DNA of 64,000 nt from an uncultured Peptostreptococcaceae bacterium (GCA_949740445.1 CATJIF010000016.1:1-64000); one strand, 5' to 3'; numbered from the stretch's first letter, positions 35,877 through 45,301 are shown. Numbers and translations are program-made. Notes: generated from the letters alone by a model not told the origin.

Positions 35877-36341
35877 ATGATAGAAGAACTTTATAACACC
35901 TGTTACGACGAATTGCTTTGCTGGTGCGTCGCTTTGACCAAACAAAAGGCACAGGCCGAAGACCTGGTACAGGAGGCTTTTCTGCGGGCGATCAGAAACA
36001 GAACGCTTTTAGAGCAGATGGCATTTCGAAAGCGGCGGGCTTGGATGTTTCGGACGGTGCGCAATCTCTATGTGGATGAGCTGCGGAAGGCGGCGGCAGC
36101 AGTCAGAAAGGAAGGACTTCTCTTCGGGCTGCCAGTCTGCAGCGGAGACTACAGCGACGGCGAATGCGCCCAGATGTTGAAAGCACTGTCAGAGGAGGAG
36201 CGAGTGCTCTTTGTAATGCGCTATCTGCAGGGATATAACTCTGTGGAAATAGGAAAGCTGTTCGGCCTGCCGCCGGCAACGGTGCGGTCGAAACTGGTTT
36301 CTGCCAGAAAGCGCCTGAGAAAGGAATGGGAGAATACGTAA
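35877..36341 (+). CDS. ECF-type RNA polymerase sigma factor
   Basis: A 154-residue sigma-70 family protein with region 2 (YNTCYDELLCWCVALTKQKA through AEDLVQEAFLRAIRN) and region 4 (LSEEERVLFVMRYLQGYNSV then EIGKLFGLPPATVRSKL). ATG 35877 follows AAAGGAG. Its stop TAA overlaps the next ATG as TAATG, so the two proteins are made together. The usual partner at this position is a membrane anti-sigma factor; here the neighbour has no membrane helix. The N-terminal region has several cysteines. Confidence 0.9.
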   Translation: MIEELYNTCYDELLCWCVALTKQKAQAEDLVQEAFLRAIRNRTLLEQMAFRKRRAWMFRTVRNLYVDELRKAAAAVRKEGLLFGLPVCSGDYSDGECAQMLKALSEEERVLFVMRYLQGYNSVEIGKLFGLPPATVRSKLVSARKRLRKEWENT

Positions 36342-37555
36342 TGGCAAAGAAAAATTTGATGGTAAACTGCAATTTGTGCGATATCAGAAAAGCGACGAAG
36401 GACCGGCTGGCACAGTATGAGCAAATACTGATTAACACAGATATTCTATTGGCGGATGCTGAAAGCCGGAGCTTGCTGGCCGAGGCTTCGGTGCAGTGCA
36501 ATATGGATATGCTCGTAGAGGTAGAGAAAGACATTTCGACGATTCAGACCAATGGAGATTACACAATCAAGGCAGGAAATCCGCCGCAAACGCCTTCCGC
36601 TCTGATCGTCAACGGAGACCTGCTGATCGAAAACGGCGCGGAGCAGCGATTAAAAGGATATAAAACAATCGCAGTCAACGGAGATGCGTTTCTGCCCGAC
36701 CGTATGATGGGCGGCGTTCCGCAGCTGCAGACCAGCGGAGAGGTGATCGCTTATCCGGAAGGCGATATCATACTTTCCCACACCACGGTTCTGGATCGCT
36801 ATTTTGCCCTGCGTGCTAAAGAAAACCAGGGGTATTATATCAACCGGTGTTTAGTGGCAGTGGATTCCAAAATCGACACGGCAATTTTGATGCAGAAGAA
36901 AGTCCGCTTTCACACGCCGCGGCTGATCGTTGCAGAACCGTTCCTTTCCGATATGCTTTCGCTGTGCTCAGAGCAGACGGAGATTACGGAGGTGCCACAG
37001 GGATGTGCCTATGTAGCAGACGATGCCGCATTGAATTTACCCCTGATAAAACGCTTTGGCCCCCGCATTTATGTGCGAGGCGATCTGGCCGTGGAAACCG
37101 ACGATGAACGCATTTTAAGCCAGATGTCTTATCTTCATGTCGAAGGGACTCTGTGCATAACAGAGCGGCAACAGGAGTGGCTGCAAAATGCAGAGATCAT
37201 TTGCGATGATATACAGCTGATTCGCGGTACGATCATGGATAAGAAAGTGAAGGTTACGGCAGATCGAAAGCTTTTGCAGCTGTCGCCGCAGGGCGTGCTG
37301 TTTCGTTACTGCGTACAGGTAAATATCGCCGCGGAGCTGTCGCCGGAAGAGATTTTAAACGGCATGGAGTTTGTACAATGTGTAAACATTCAATGTCAGG
37401 CGGAGCAAAAAGCAGCGGTCGAAGCCGTCTGCAAGCAGTGTGTCAACATCAGAGCCGCAGGCGAAGAAGAGCAAGAGGGGGGCGGAATCGTGGATTCTGT
37501 GTTTGGCATGCTGAAAGAAAGCGATGCATTTAACTGCGATCAATACGTGCTGTAG
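36341..37555 (+). CDS. Unrecognised 404-residue repeat protein coupled to the sigma factor
   Basis: I do not recognise this family. No signal peptide or membrane helix is visible. Residues 1-80 are charged with a CNLC pair (Cys10, Cys13). Two blocks look related: about 88-121 (ALIVNGDLLIENG and TIAVNGDAFLPDRM) and about 242-285 (RIYVRGDLAVETD and YLHVEGTLCITER). Short alternating V/I-G-D/T strands suggest a beta-solenoid like bactofilin or polymer-forming proteins. The C-terminus has CVNIQC and CKQCVNI, then an acidic tail. ATG 36341 overlaps the sigma stop. A role in sensing for, or as the target of, the sigma factor is inference. Confidence 0.8.
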   Translation: MAKKNLMVNCNLCDIRKATKDRLAQYEQILINTDILLADAESRSLLAEASVQCNMDMLVEVEKDISTIQTNGDYTIKAGNPPQTPSALIVNGDLLIENGAEQRLKGYKTIAVNGDAFLPDRMMGGVPQLQTSGEVIAYPEGDIILSHTTVLDRYFALRAKENQGYYINRCLVAVDSKIDTAILMQKKVRFHTPRLIVAEPFLSDMLSLCSEQTEITEVPQGCAYVADDAALNLPLIKRFGPRIYVRGDLAVETDDERILSQMSYLHVEGTLCITERQQEWLQNAEIICDDIQLIRGTIMDKKVKVTADRKLLQLSPQGVLFRYCVQVNIAAELSPEEILNGMEFVQCVNIQCQAEQKAAVEAVCKQCVNIRAAGEEEQEGGGIVDSVFGMLKESDAFNCDQYVL

Positions 37556-37652
37556 GATAGCTGCAGCGGGGAGAGAATCAGCGCGTTGCGGGTTTGCGGC
37601 AGCGGTTTTCGCTCAAAAGATGCTCTGCTTGTGCATCAATGCTATTCAGATT

Positions 37653-37688
37653 TGCGGGCGGTGATGGAAGGATAACAAAAAGGCGGCG
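37653..37688. repeat. Right copy of the perfect 36-bp direct repeat
   Basis: Matches 35578-35613 exactly. Here it is out of context: it is the 3' end of the PIG-L gene without the rest, joined to the LysM gene terminator. The sigma cassette lies between the two copies. Confidence 0.95.
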
Positions 37689-37713
37689 CGCTGAGACTTC
37701 AGCGCGCCGCCTT
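37676..37713 (-). terminator. Terminator of the LysM gene
   Basis: AAGGCGGCGCGCTGA and its exact complement form a 15-bp stem with a GACT loop. On the minus strand it is followed by TTTTT. The left arm overlaps the right copy of the 36-bp repeat. Confidence 0.85.
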
Positions 37714-37716
37714 GCA

Positions 37717-38571
37717 TTACTGCGGAATGCAGACCGTTGTGCCCGGAACGGAAAAATCAGCGATTGTCAGGTTGGGGTTAGCGATCAGCAGGCGGTCGGA
37801 AACCACGAGAAAGCGCTGACTGATCGAGTCTAAAGTATCGCCTTCCACAACAGTGTAAGTACCGTTGCAGCGTTCGACGGCTTCGATGGGAATGCACAGC
37901 GTCAGGCCTTCCAGCGATTCCTCGAAATCGACATCGGGATTGGAAGCCAGAAGCTGGCCGTAGGTCAGTCCGAAGCGTTCCATGATGCGGATGAGCGTAT
38001 CGCCTCGCTGGGTGGCGTAGATCTTGCCGCCGTAGCAGCTGGGCATGGGCGGGCGGCTGTTGTTGCCGTCATTATTTCCGGGCGTGTTGCCGCCGCCGTT
38101 TTCCCCGTTTCCGCCATTGTCGCTGTCGCCGCTGTTATCGCCGCTTCCGGAATCGGTGGGCGGAATACAGAGGATGTCGCCGACCCGCAGGTTATAGGGA
38201 TCCATGCGGGGATTGGCCTTCATCAGGGCATCCAGCGTTACGCCGTACTGCTTGGCGATCATGTACAGCGTATCGCCTTTAACGATGGTGTGCGTAGTGC
38301 TGCCGCAGGGACGTTGCGGGCGTTGCGGCCTCTGTGGGCGCTGGGGCCTCTGCGGAGGCCGCTGCTCGGGGGCGGCGGCTTTGGAGGGGATGCAGATTTT
38401 CTGCCCGATCTTCAGATTGTAGGGGTTGAGAATGCGGTTGACCTGCATCAGCTGGGCTACGGGAATGCCGTAGGCCTGAGAAATAGCGTAAAGCGTGTCG
38501 CCGGATTTGACGGTGTAAATTTCCATACACTGGTAATCCGGGCATTTGTAAGTATCCATGGCCATTGTCAA
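37717..38571 (-). CDS. Protein with four LysM domains
   Basis: A 284-residue protein with LysM domains at about 18-62, 94-137, 184-228 and 238-283; each has the VKGDTLYMIA- or VKSGDTLYAIS-type start and ends in an LCIP-like strand. Linkers are low complexity: a (PQR)n tract at 71-88 and a Gly/Asn/Asp tract at 140-172. There is no signal peptide, so it may be a spore-coat or cortex protein like SafA, made in the mother cell, rather than a secreted wall enzyme. Six cysteines are present. No catalytic domain is seen. Confidence 0.88.
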   Translation of the reverse strand: MTMAMDTYKCPDYQCMEIYTVKSGDTLYAISQAYGIPVAQLMQVNRILNPYNLKIGQKICIPSKAAAPEQRPPQRPQRPQRPQRPQRPCGSTTHTIVKGDTLYMIAKQYGVTLDALMKANPRMDPYNLRVGDILCIPPTDSGSGDNSGDSDNGGNGENGGGNTPGNNDGNNSRPPMPSCYGGKIYATQRGDTLIRIMERFGLTYGQLLASNPDVDFEESLEGLTLCIPIEAVERCNGTYTVVEGDTLDSISQRFLVVSDRLLIANPNLTIADFSVPGTTVCIPQ

Positions 38572-38606
38572 TTCACCTCAAATTTGGAATTTATGATTTA
38601 TACTAT

Positions 38607-38634
38607 TTGAAATGCAGGCAAAGTGTGATAAAAT
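38607..38634 (+). promoter_or_regulatory. Promoter of the M50 protease gene
   Basis: TTGAAA (38607-38612), 16 bases, TAAAAT (38629-38634). It covers an ATG at 38612, which therefore cannot be the start of the protease gene. Confidence 0.6.
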
Positions 38635-38731
38635 AAAGCGAATTTATTTGTTGCAAAACGCAAAAGTGCAAAAGGCATTTGCCTTTTACAAAATATGGCG
38701 CGTAAAAGAAGCGGCGGAGGGAACAGAGCAG

Positions 38732-39505
38732 TTGAAACGGTTTTACAATTATTCCATGCTGATCGTATTGGTGGTATTTCTGGCGGTAGAGCGCATTTTA
38801 AGCATAGCGGCCGCAGGGGGCTCGCCGGGGGCCTCTGCCATGAGCTGGCTGATGGAAACGCTGCTGACGCTGCCTGCAATTCTCATCGGGCTGTCCTTCC
38901 ACGAGTTTGCCCACGCTAAAGTGGCACAGCTGTGCGGCGATCCGACACCGGGAAGCTACGGCCGCCTGTCGCTGAGCCCGGCAGCGCACATCGACCCCAT
39001 GGGCTTTGTGGCTTTGCTGTTTCTGGGCTTCGGATGGGGCATGCCCGTTCCCATCAATTCCAGCTATTTTAAGAAGCGCCGCAGCGGGGAAATTTTAGTG
39101 GGGCTTGCGGGCGTAGCCATGAATTTGGCGGTAGCAGTCGTTACCGGTCTGGTGATGAAGCTTCTTTTAACGCTGGCGCCGGCCTTCTGTACCACCAGCC
39201 TGGGCGGGATTTTACTGTATATTTTCGTTAAAATTTCCTGGGTCAATCTGGTGCTGATGGGCTTTAACCTCATTCCCGTGCCTCCGCTGGACGGCTTTAA
39301 TGTACTTGCCAATCTGTTAAAGTTCCGCAATAAGCAGATTTATTACGATATTTATAACAAGGGCATGCTGCTGCTCGTCATCTTAGTGGTGTTCAACATC
39401 CCGGGAAAGCTGATCATCGGGCCGCTGTTCCGTCTGGGAGCTCTGATCTTTCAGACGATCATGGGCATTCCGTGGGCGTACCTGCTTCTGATCAGCCCGC
39501 TGTAA
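38732..39505 (+). CDS. Site-2 protease family (M50) membrane metalloprotease
   Basis: About 257 residues with four to six helices. The zinc motif is HEFAHA, and the third ligand region is PVPPLDGFNVL. Other fixed features are GDPTPGSYGRLSLSPAAHID and PVPINSSYF, typical of the short bacterial S2P group without a PDZ domain (YwhC-like). TTG 38732 is chosen because GGAGGGAAC lies just upstream; in-frame sequence further up overlaps the promoter. The substrate is unknown. Confidence 0.88.
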   Translation: MKRFYNYSMLIVLVVFLAVERILSIAAAGGSPGASAMSWLMETLLTLPAILIGLSFHEFAHAKVAQLCGDPTPGSYGRLSLSPAAHIDPMGFVALLFLGFGWGMPVPINSSYFKKRRSGEILVGLAGVAMNLAVAVVTGLVMKLLLTLAPAFCTTSLGGILLYIFVKISWVNLVLMGFNLIPVPPLDGFNVLANLLKFRNKQIYYDIYNKGMLLLVILVVFNIPGKLIIGPLFRLGALIFQTIMGIPWAYLLLISPL

Positions 39506-39596
39506 AGGCGGTTGCGTGCACATTTTGGCGGCACAGGGCCAGACGGCAGGTTTTGAGAGGCGGTTTGTAAAGCTTTTGTAAAATCAGAAAAAACAG

Positions 39597-39625
39597 TTGC
39601 ATTTTTTACCTGCCATTGATAGAAT
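39597..39625 (+). promoter_or_regulatory. Promoter of the riboswitch-ATPase transcript
   Basis: TTGCAT (39597-39602), 17 bases, TAGAAT (39620-39625). Transcription would start near 39632, just ahead of the aptamer. Confidence 0.65.
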
Positions 39626-39644
39626 AAAGTATCGCAAATAATAG

Positions 39645-39834
39645 AATACCCGATGGGGGAGTAATTCCGCAGAGAGCGGGGGCAAAGCAGAAGAACGCGC
39701 AGGGCGCGGGGCAGCAAAACAGGCCTCCAAACGATTGCGAGATAAATCAACAGCGTGGCGGCTTTCCGCCTGGTTTATCTATAGAGAATGAGACTCATGT
39801 ACAGAGGAAATACTACTGTATATGGGTCTTTTTT
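39645..39834 (+). promoter_or_regulatory. yybP-ykoY (manganese) riboswitch
   Basis: The leader of the P-type ATPase contains the conserved core GGGGGAGTA (39656-39664) and, at the far end, GAGAC (39790-39794), as in yybP-ykoY aptamers, with a paired GGCGG/CCGCC arm between. The 3' part is a terminator hairpin (39792-39834). Mn2+ binding in known examples stabilises the aptamer and prevents termination, raising exporter expression. The ATPase gene downstream is a classic target. Confidence 0.8.
39792..39834 (+). terminator. Expression-platform terminator of the riboswitch
   Basis: GACTCATGTACAG pairs with CTGTATATGGGTC (two G-U pairs), followed by six T. It shares the GAGAC core with the aptamer, so ligand binding and terminator formation exclude each other. 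Confidence 0.8.
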
Positions 39835-39872
39835 ATTTGGCGGAAGATTCAGTAAAGCAGGAGGAAAGAGAA

Positions 39873-42506
39873 TTGAAAGAGTATGCGAAAAACGTGCAAG
39901 AGGTACTGCGGGATCTGGGCGCTGCGCAGAGTGGGCTTTCGTCGGAAGAGGCGGAAAAGCGCATAGAAAAGTACGGAAAAAACCGTCTGGCCGAGGGAAA
40001 GAAAACCACGCTGCTGCAGCGGTTTTTCAAAGAGCTGGCCGATCCCATGATCCTCATTTTAATCGCAGCGGCAGCCGTTTCAGGCGCCACCGCATTTTAT
40101 GCCGGAGAATCCTTTGCCGATGTGATTATCATTATGGCGGTGGTAGTGATCAACGCAGTGCTGGGTGTTTTGCAGGAAAGTAAGGCGGAAAAGGCCATCG
40201 AGGCGCTGCAGGAAATCGCCGCCGCAACTTCGAAGGTACTGCGCGACGGTCACATCGTTACCATTAAGAGCGAAGAGCTGACAGTGGGCGACATCATTGT
40301 GCTGGAAGCCGGCGATGCCGTACCAGCAGACGGGCGCCTGATCGAGTGTGCCAGCCTGAGCGCAGAGGAAGCGGCCCTGACGGGAGAGTCGGTGCCGGTG
40401 CACAAGCAGACGCAGGAGATCGCAGAAGATGGGGGAACGGAAATACCTCTCGGGGACAGAACCAATATGGTATATATGGGAAGCGCAGTCGCCTACGGCC
40501 GCGGCAAAGCGGTGGTTACGTCCGTCGGCATGGCGACGGAAATGGGAAAGATCGCCCATGCGCTATCCAGTGCAAAAGAAGGGCAGACGCCGCTGCAAAA
40601 AAAGCTGACGCAGCTGAGCCGGATTCTCAGCCTGCTGGTGCTTTCGATTTGTGCGGTCATCCTGGCAGTGGATATCTTCCGCGCCTTTCCGGTCATTACC
40701 GCGCAAACGCTGCTTTCCTCTGTAATGACATCGGTCAGCCTGGCGGTAGCTGCCATTCCGGAAGGCTTGGCAGCGGTGGTAACAATCGTGCTTTCCATCG
40801 GCGTTACGAACATGTCCAAGCGCGGTGCGGTTATCCGCAGACTGACCGCAGTGGAAACGCTGGGATGCGCGCAGGTGATTTGCTCCGATAAAACGGGAAC
40901 GCTGACGCAAAACCGCATGACGGTAACGGAAACCTTCTGCGACGACGAAGCCTTGCTTGCGACGGCCATGGCTTTGTGCAGCGATGCCCAGGCGGACGGC
41001 GAAGGCCGCATCGTAGGCGAGCCGACGGAGTGTGCGCTGGTGGAGTACGCAGCGAAGCTGCGTTTGCCGAAGGAAGAGATAGAAAAGGAATACCCGCGGA
41101 TCGCTGAGGCGCCTTTCGATTCCGGACGCAAGCGCATGAGCACGATTCATGCGCTTGCAGAGGGCGGTGCGGTGCAGTTTACCAAGGGTGCGCCGGACGA
41201 AATGTTAAAGTGCTGTACGCAGATGTATAAAGACGGTGTTGCAATACCGATGAACGAGGAGCTTCGCGGTGAGATTTTACAGGCCAATGCGGCGATGGCG
41301 GGCCAGGCGCTGCGGGTTTTGTGCGTGGCGGAGCGCCGCTGGGAGACGGCGCCGCAGGATTGCAGCCCGCAGGCGATAGAGCGGGAGCTTTGCTACATCG
41401 GGCTTGTGGGCATGATCGACCCCGTGCGGCCGGAAGCGGTGGAGGCGGTGGGGCGCTGTGCGCAGGCCGGCATCCGCGCAGTGATGATTACCGGCGACCA
41501 CAGAGATACGGCGGTGGCGATTGCAAAGAATCTGGGGATTCTGGAAAGCGAGGAACAGGCGACGACGGGCGCGCAGTTAAACGCCATGTCCGATGAGGAG
41601 CTGACCGAAGCGGTGGAGCGCTACAGCGTGTATGCCAGGGTGCAGCCAGAGCACAAGGTGAGAATTGTCCGCGCCTGGCAGGCGCGCGGAAAGGTAACGG
41701 CCATGACGGGCGACGGCGTCAACGACGCTCCGGCCATCAAGGGCGCGGACATCGGCGTGGGCATGGGCATTACGGGAACGGACGTTACGAAAAACGCGGC
41801 GGATATGGTGCTGACCGACGACAATTTCGCCACCATCGTCTCGGCGGTGGAGGAGGGGCGGCGCATTTACGACAATATCCGCAAATCCATTCAGTTTTTG
41901 TTGTCCTCCAACCTGTCGGAGGTGCTTTCCATCTTTGCGGCGACGCTTTTAGGCTTTTCCATTTTGCAGCCGGCACATCTTTTGTGGATTAACCTGATTA
42001 CCGACTGCTTTCCGGCGCTGGCGCTGGGCATGGAGCGCCAGGAGGCAGACAGCATGCGCAGGCCGCCCAGAGACGCCGGGGATGGCATTTTTGCAGGCGG
42101 CATGGGCTTCGATATCCTCTTTCAGGGAATCGCTATCTCCTTCGTAACGCTGGCAGCGTATTTTGTCGGCCACTATATAGAGGCAGGCGCATTCGAAGCG
42201 GTCAACAGCGCTGACGGAACCACTATGGCCTTTTTAACGCTGTCCATGGCAGAGGTATTCCATTCCTTTAACATGCGCTCGCGCAGGGGTTCGCTCTTTG
42301 CGGCTAACGGCCACAACCTGTATTTATGGGCCGCGGGGCTGCTGTCGCTTCTGTGCACGACGCTGGTGATTTACGTGCCGTTTCTTTCAGAAGCCTTTGG
42401 CTTTGCGCACATTTCAGCAGTGGAGTATGCAGTCGCACTGGGACTTGCGGCGTTGATGCTTCCTCTCGTGGAGGCAGTAAAGGCAGTGCAGCGGCTTGCC
42501 GCTTGA
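39873..42506 (+). CDS. P2-type cation-transporting ATPase, probable Mn2+/Ca2+ exporter
   Basis: An 877-residue P-type ATPase. It has the TGES actuator motif (LTGESVPVH), PEGL in helix M4, the phosphorylated aspartate in [11 protein letters not shown] (about residue 339), [12 protein letters not shown], and helix M6 [16 protein letters not shown], all as in Ca2+/Mn2+ P2A pumps such as PMR1. The start is TTG 39873, eight bases after GGAGG; ATG 39822 is inside the terminator. The riboswitch upstream suggests manganese export. Confidence 0.92.
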   Translation: MKEYAKNVQEVLRDLGAAQSGLSSEEAEKRIEKYGKNRLAEGKKTTLLQRFFKELADPMILILIAAAAVSGATAFYAGESFADVIIIMAVVVINAVLGVLQESKAEKAIEALQEIAAATSKVLRDGHIVTIKSEELTVGDIIVLEAGDAVPADGRLIECASLSAEEAALTGESVPVHKQTQEIAEDGGTEIPLGDRTNMVYMGSAVAYGRGKAVVTSVGMATEMGKIAHALSSAKEGQTPLQKKLTQLSRILSLLVLSICAVILAVDIFRAFPVITAQTLLSSVMTSVSLAVAAIPEGLAAVVTIVLSIGVTNMSKRGAVIRRLTAVETLGCAQVICSDKTGTLTQNRMTVTETFCDDEALLATAMALCSDAQADGEGRIVGEPTECALVEYAAKLRLPKEEIEKEYPRIAEAPFDSGRKRMSTIHALAEGGAVQFTKGAPDEMLKCCTQMYKDGVAIPMNEELRGEILQANAAMAGQALRVLCVAERRWETAPQDCSPQAIERELCYIGLVGMIDPVRPEAVEAVGRCAQAGIRAVMITGDHRDTAVAIAKNLGILESEEQATTGAQLNAMSDEELTEAVERYSVYARVQPEHKVRIVRAWQARGKVTAMTGDGVNDAPAIKGADIGVGMGITGTDVTKNAADMVLTDDNFATIVSAVEEGRRIYDNIRKSIQFLLSSNLSEVLSIFAATLLGFSILQPAHLLWINLITDCFPALALGMERQEADSMRRPPRDAGDGIFAGGMGFDILFQGIAISFVTLAAYFVGHYIEAGAFEAVNSADGTTMAFLTLSMAEVFHSFNMRSRRGSLFAANGHNLYLWAAGLLSLLCTTLVIYVPFLSEAFGFAHISAVEYAVALGLAALMLPLVEAVKAVQRLAA

Positions 42507-42616
42507 AGGAAGGGCGCAACTGGCGGAAAAACGCTGCCCTGACAGGCGGAAAAATGCGGCCTGCGCCGGGAAATCATCTCCGCGCCAGGAGCTGCAATCC
42601 GCGTCTGAACTTTCTG

Positions 42617-42645
42617 TTGACATTAAAATTGTTTTACGATAGACT
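42617..42645 (+). promoter_or_regulatory. Promoter of the first MATE gene
   Basis: TTGACA (42617-42622), 17 bases, TAGACT (42640-42645), giving a start near 42652. Confidence 0.65.
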
Positions 42646-42689
42646 CCTGTATAACGAAAAATGCAAAAGAAAAATACAAGGGGGAGAGT

Positions 42690-44117
42690 ATGTTTGCAGG
42701 AGTAAAACAATTATTTTCGCAGGTGGATATGACGGAGGGAACGCCCTGGAAGAGAATCGCGGCATTTACGGTTCCCATGCTGCTGGGAAACATCGCCCAG
42801 CAGCTGTACAATACGGTGGACAGCATCGTAGTGGGAAAATACGTGGGCGATAACGCGCTGGCCGCGGTGGGAAGCGCCAGCCCGATTTTAAATCTGCTGC
42901 TGGTGCTGTTTATCGGTATTGCCACGGGTACGAGCATTATGGTGTCGCAGTATTACGGATCGCGCAACCGGGAGGAACTGTCCCGCACCATCGGAAGCAC
43001 CATCGTGCTGACCGCGGCAGCGTCGCTGTTTCTGATGGCTTGTGCTCCGCTTTTTATCCGGCCGGTGCTGCAGCTTCTGGATACGCCAGAGAGCCTGATC
43101 GACTGGTGCACGTCCTATCTGACCATCCTTTTAATGGGAATTTCCGGCGTGGCCTATTACAATATGTTCTGCGGCATTCTGCGGGGGCTGGGCGATTCGC
43201 TGTCAGCCCTGATCTATCTGCTGGTGGCCACGGTGCTGAACATCGTGCTCGACGTCTGGTTTGTGGCAGGATTTCAAATGGGCGTGGCCGGCGTGGCGCT
43301 GGCGACGGTAATCGCGCAGCTGATTTCAGCGCTGCTGTGCCTGCGCAGACTCCTGTGCATGACAGATTTATTCGACATGAATTTGACGTATCTCAAACCG
43401 CACAGCCGAAATATCATTACCGTCGTGCGGCTGGGGCTGCCTTCTGGAATTACGCAGGCGATTTTCTCTCTGGCCATGGTAGTGGTGCAGTCCCTGACCA
43501 ACAGCTTCGGAGAAATGGTAATTGCGGCCAACGTTATCGTTATGCGCGTGGATGGTTTTGCCATGATGCCCAATTTTTCCTTTGGCACGGCGATGACGAC
43601 CTACGCTGGTCAAAACGTGGGAGCGCAGCGCATGGACCGCGTACACGCCGGCGCCAGGCAGGGCACACTGATGGCCGCAGGGACTTCGGCGGCCATCACT
43701 GTCGTTTTGCTGCTGTTTGGCCGGCTTCTGATGGGGATTTTTACCGATACAGCGCAGCTTGTGGAAGTGAGCGCCAATATGATGAAGATTTTAGCCGCGG
43801 GCTACATTGCCATGGCGATTACCCAGAGCTTGTCCGGCGTCATGCGCGGCGCGGGCGATACGGTAACGCCCATGTGGATTTCCATGGTAACGACTGTAGT
43901 CATCCGCGTGCCGCTGGCTTACGGAATCGCCTATCTGACGCGCACGCCGCAGCTGCCCGAAGGACGCTACGAATGCATCTGGATTTCGCTTCTGTGCTCC
44001 TGGGTGCTGGGCGCGGTGATCACTGCTGCGTTTTACCGGATGGGAGGCTGGGAACGCAAGGCGGTTGCAGAAGCGGCAGCGGGCGAAAAAACGGCGCGCA
44101 CGGCTGAGGCGGGCTGA
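42690..44117 (+). CDS. MATE-family efflux transporter
   Basis: A 475-residue membrane protein with about 12 helices in two repeated halves. The opening helix segment PMLLGNIAQQLYNTVDSIVVGKYVG is characteristic of the NorM/DinF-like MATE group. It probably exports a cationic toxin or metabolite using Na+ or H+. ATG 42690 follows AAGGGGGAGAGT. It has its own promoter and is independent of the ATPase gene upstream. Confidence 0.9.
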   Translation: MFAGVKQLFSQVDMTEGTPWKRIAAFTVPMLLGNIAQQLYNTVDSIVVGKYVGDNALAAVGSASPILNLLLVLFIGIATGTSIMVSQYYGSRNREELSRTIGSTIVLTAAASLFLMACAPLFIRPVLQLLDTPESLIDWCTSYLTILLMGISGVAYYNMFCGILRGLGDSLSALIYLLVATVLNIVLDVWFVAGFQMGVAGVALATVIAQLISALLCLRRLLCMTDLFDMNLTYLKPHSRNIITVVRLGLPSGITQAIFSLAMVVVQSLTNSFGEMVIAANVIVMRVDGFAMMPNFSFGTAMTTYAGQNVGAQRMDRVHAGARQGTLMAAGTSAAITVVLLLFGRLLMGIFTDTAQLVEVSANMMKILAAGYIAMAITQSLSGVMRGAGDTVTPMWISMVTTVVIRVPLAYGIAYLTRTPQLPEGRYECIWISLLCSWVLGAVITAAFYRMGGWERKAVAEAAAGEKTARTAEAG

Positions 44118-44156
44118 GAATTTGCTTTGCGCTGTCGGTCGGAAGGGGCGGATGGT

Positions 44157-45155
44157 TTAGACGGTTCCTGGCGGTGGAAGCTTCGTTACATCGAACATGT
44201 CCTGCAGCACCTGCCAGTTGGCGCGGAAGGGCCGCATGAGATTCCAGTAGCTGACGCCAGCAAGGCCGTAATCATCGATCAGCTGCAGCTTGGCCCGGAT
44301 GCTCCGCTCGTTTTCGAACCAGACCTCGTGCTGGCGGCCCTGGTTATCCCAGAAGAAAAAGTAGGGGCTTTGCGCTGTTTCGTCGTATTGAATCTCTGCG
44401 CCGTAATGCTCGGCAAGCCATACAGCTTCCTCGTTTCCGATGCTTCTTGCGCGGGAAACGCCGGGAATGTGGGGCAGGATCCAGTCGTAACCGTAGTTGG
44501 GAATGCCCATTAAAATCTTTTCCGGCGGGATTTCCGTAACGCCGTAATCCAATACCTGACGGATCTGGGGGATGGGAGCTACCGCCATGGGTTCGCTTCC
44601 GGCATACCCCCACTCGTAGGTCATCAGTAAGACCAGGTTGGCGGACTGGCCGACGGCAGCGTAATCGTGGCCTTCATATAAAAGCCCCGCCTGGTCGGCG
44701 GAAGTCTTGGCAGCCAGGGCAACGCTGACTAAATAGCCCTCAGCGTTGAGCCGTTGGGCTGCCCGGCGGATTAAATCAATGTAGATGTCTTTCTCCTGCG
44801 GCGCGATGTATTCGAAATCGAAATCCACGCCATACATTTTTTTGGCTTTGAGATTTTCTAAAATTTCGGAAATCAATTCCTCGCGCTTCTGCACGTTATA
44901 CAGGGCGCGGCCTAAAATCAGGCTGTCAAAATCGCCCTCCTCCGTAAGTGAAGAGAGAACCATCAGCGTCTGCACATCGCTTTGCTGCGCTGCCTGCCTG
45001 ATGCGCGAATCGTCCAGAAGGATCAGACTGCCGTCGGAACGTATGCCGTAGCTGAAGGCGGAAATAAAGGTCAGATTGGGCAGAGACTGCGAGAGAAGCT
45101 CTGCCGAAATATTCGGATATGCGTACCCGTTGACGATAATGCTTCTTTTTTCCAT
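44157..45155 (-). CDS. GH18 family glycoside hydrolase (YaaH/SleL-like)
   Basis: A 332-residue TIM-barrel with the GH18 catalytic motif GVDFDFEYI; Glu115 is the proton donor. The segment VLLMTYEWGYAGSEPMA is typical of YaaH/SleL enzymes that act on spore cortex peptidoglycan. Those usually carry LysM domains, which are absent here; the LysM protein nearby may fill that role, but that is speculation. No signal peptide is present. ATG 45155 follows GGAGGTGACCTC. It is convergent with the MATE gene. Confidence 0.88.
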   Translation of the reverse strand: MEKRSIIVNGYAYPNISAELLSQSLPNLTFISAFSYGIRSDGSLILLDDSRIRQAAQQSDVQTLMVLSSLTEEGDFDSLILGRALYNVQKREELISEILENLKAKKMYGVDFDFEYIAPQEKDIYIDLIRRAAQRLNAEGYLVSVALAAKTSADQAGLLYEGHDYAAVGQSANLVLLMTYEWGYAGSEPMAVAPIPQIRQVLDYGVTEIPPEKILMGIPNYGYDWILPHIPGVSRARSIGNEEAVWLAEHYGAEIQYDETAQSPYFFFWDNQGRQHEVWFENERSIRAKLQLIDDYGLAGVSYWNLMRPFRANWQVLQDMFDVTKLPPPGTV

Positions 45156-45273
45156 GAGGTCACCTCCGCAGTCAGTATATGTTTGCACGCTGCGCGATAT
45201 GCCGCACGGCCCCACACGCTGCGCTGCGGATTATGCTGCACACAGCCGTGCGCTGCATGGTTGCTGTACGGTA

Positions 45274-45301
45274 TTGTATGCCGCAGGTTTTGTGTTATAC
45301 T
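45274..45301 (+). promoter_or_regulatory. Promoter of the GNAT gene
   Basis: TTGTAT (45274-45279), 16 bases, TATACT (45296-45301). Confidence 0.5.

Noticed and set aside
39822-39872. ATG start for the P-type ATPase at 39822
   Set aside because: It lies inside the riboswitch terminator and would be untranslatable in the folded state; TTG 39873 has a well-spaced GGAGG.
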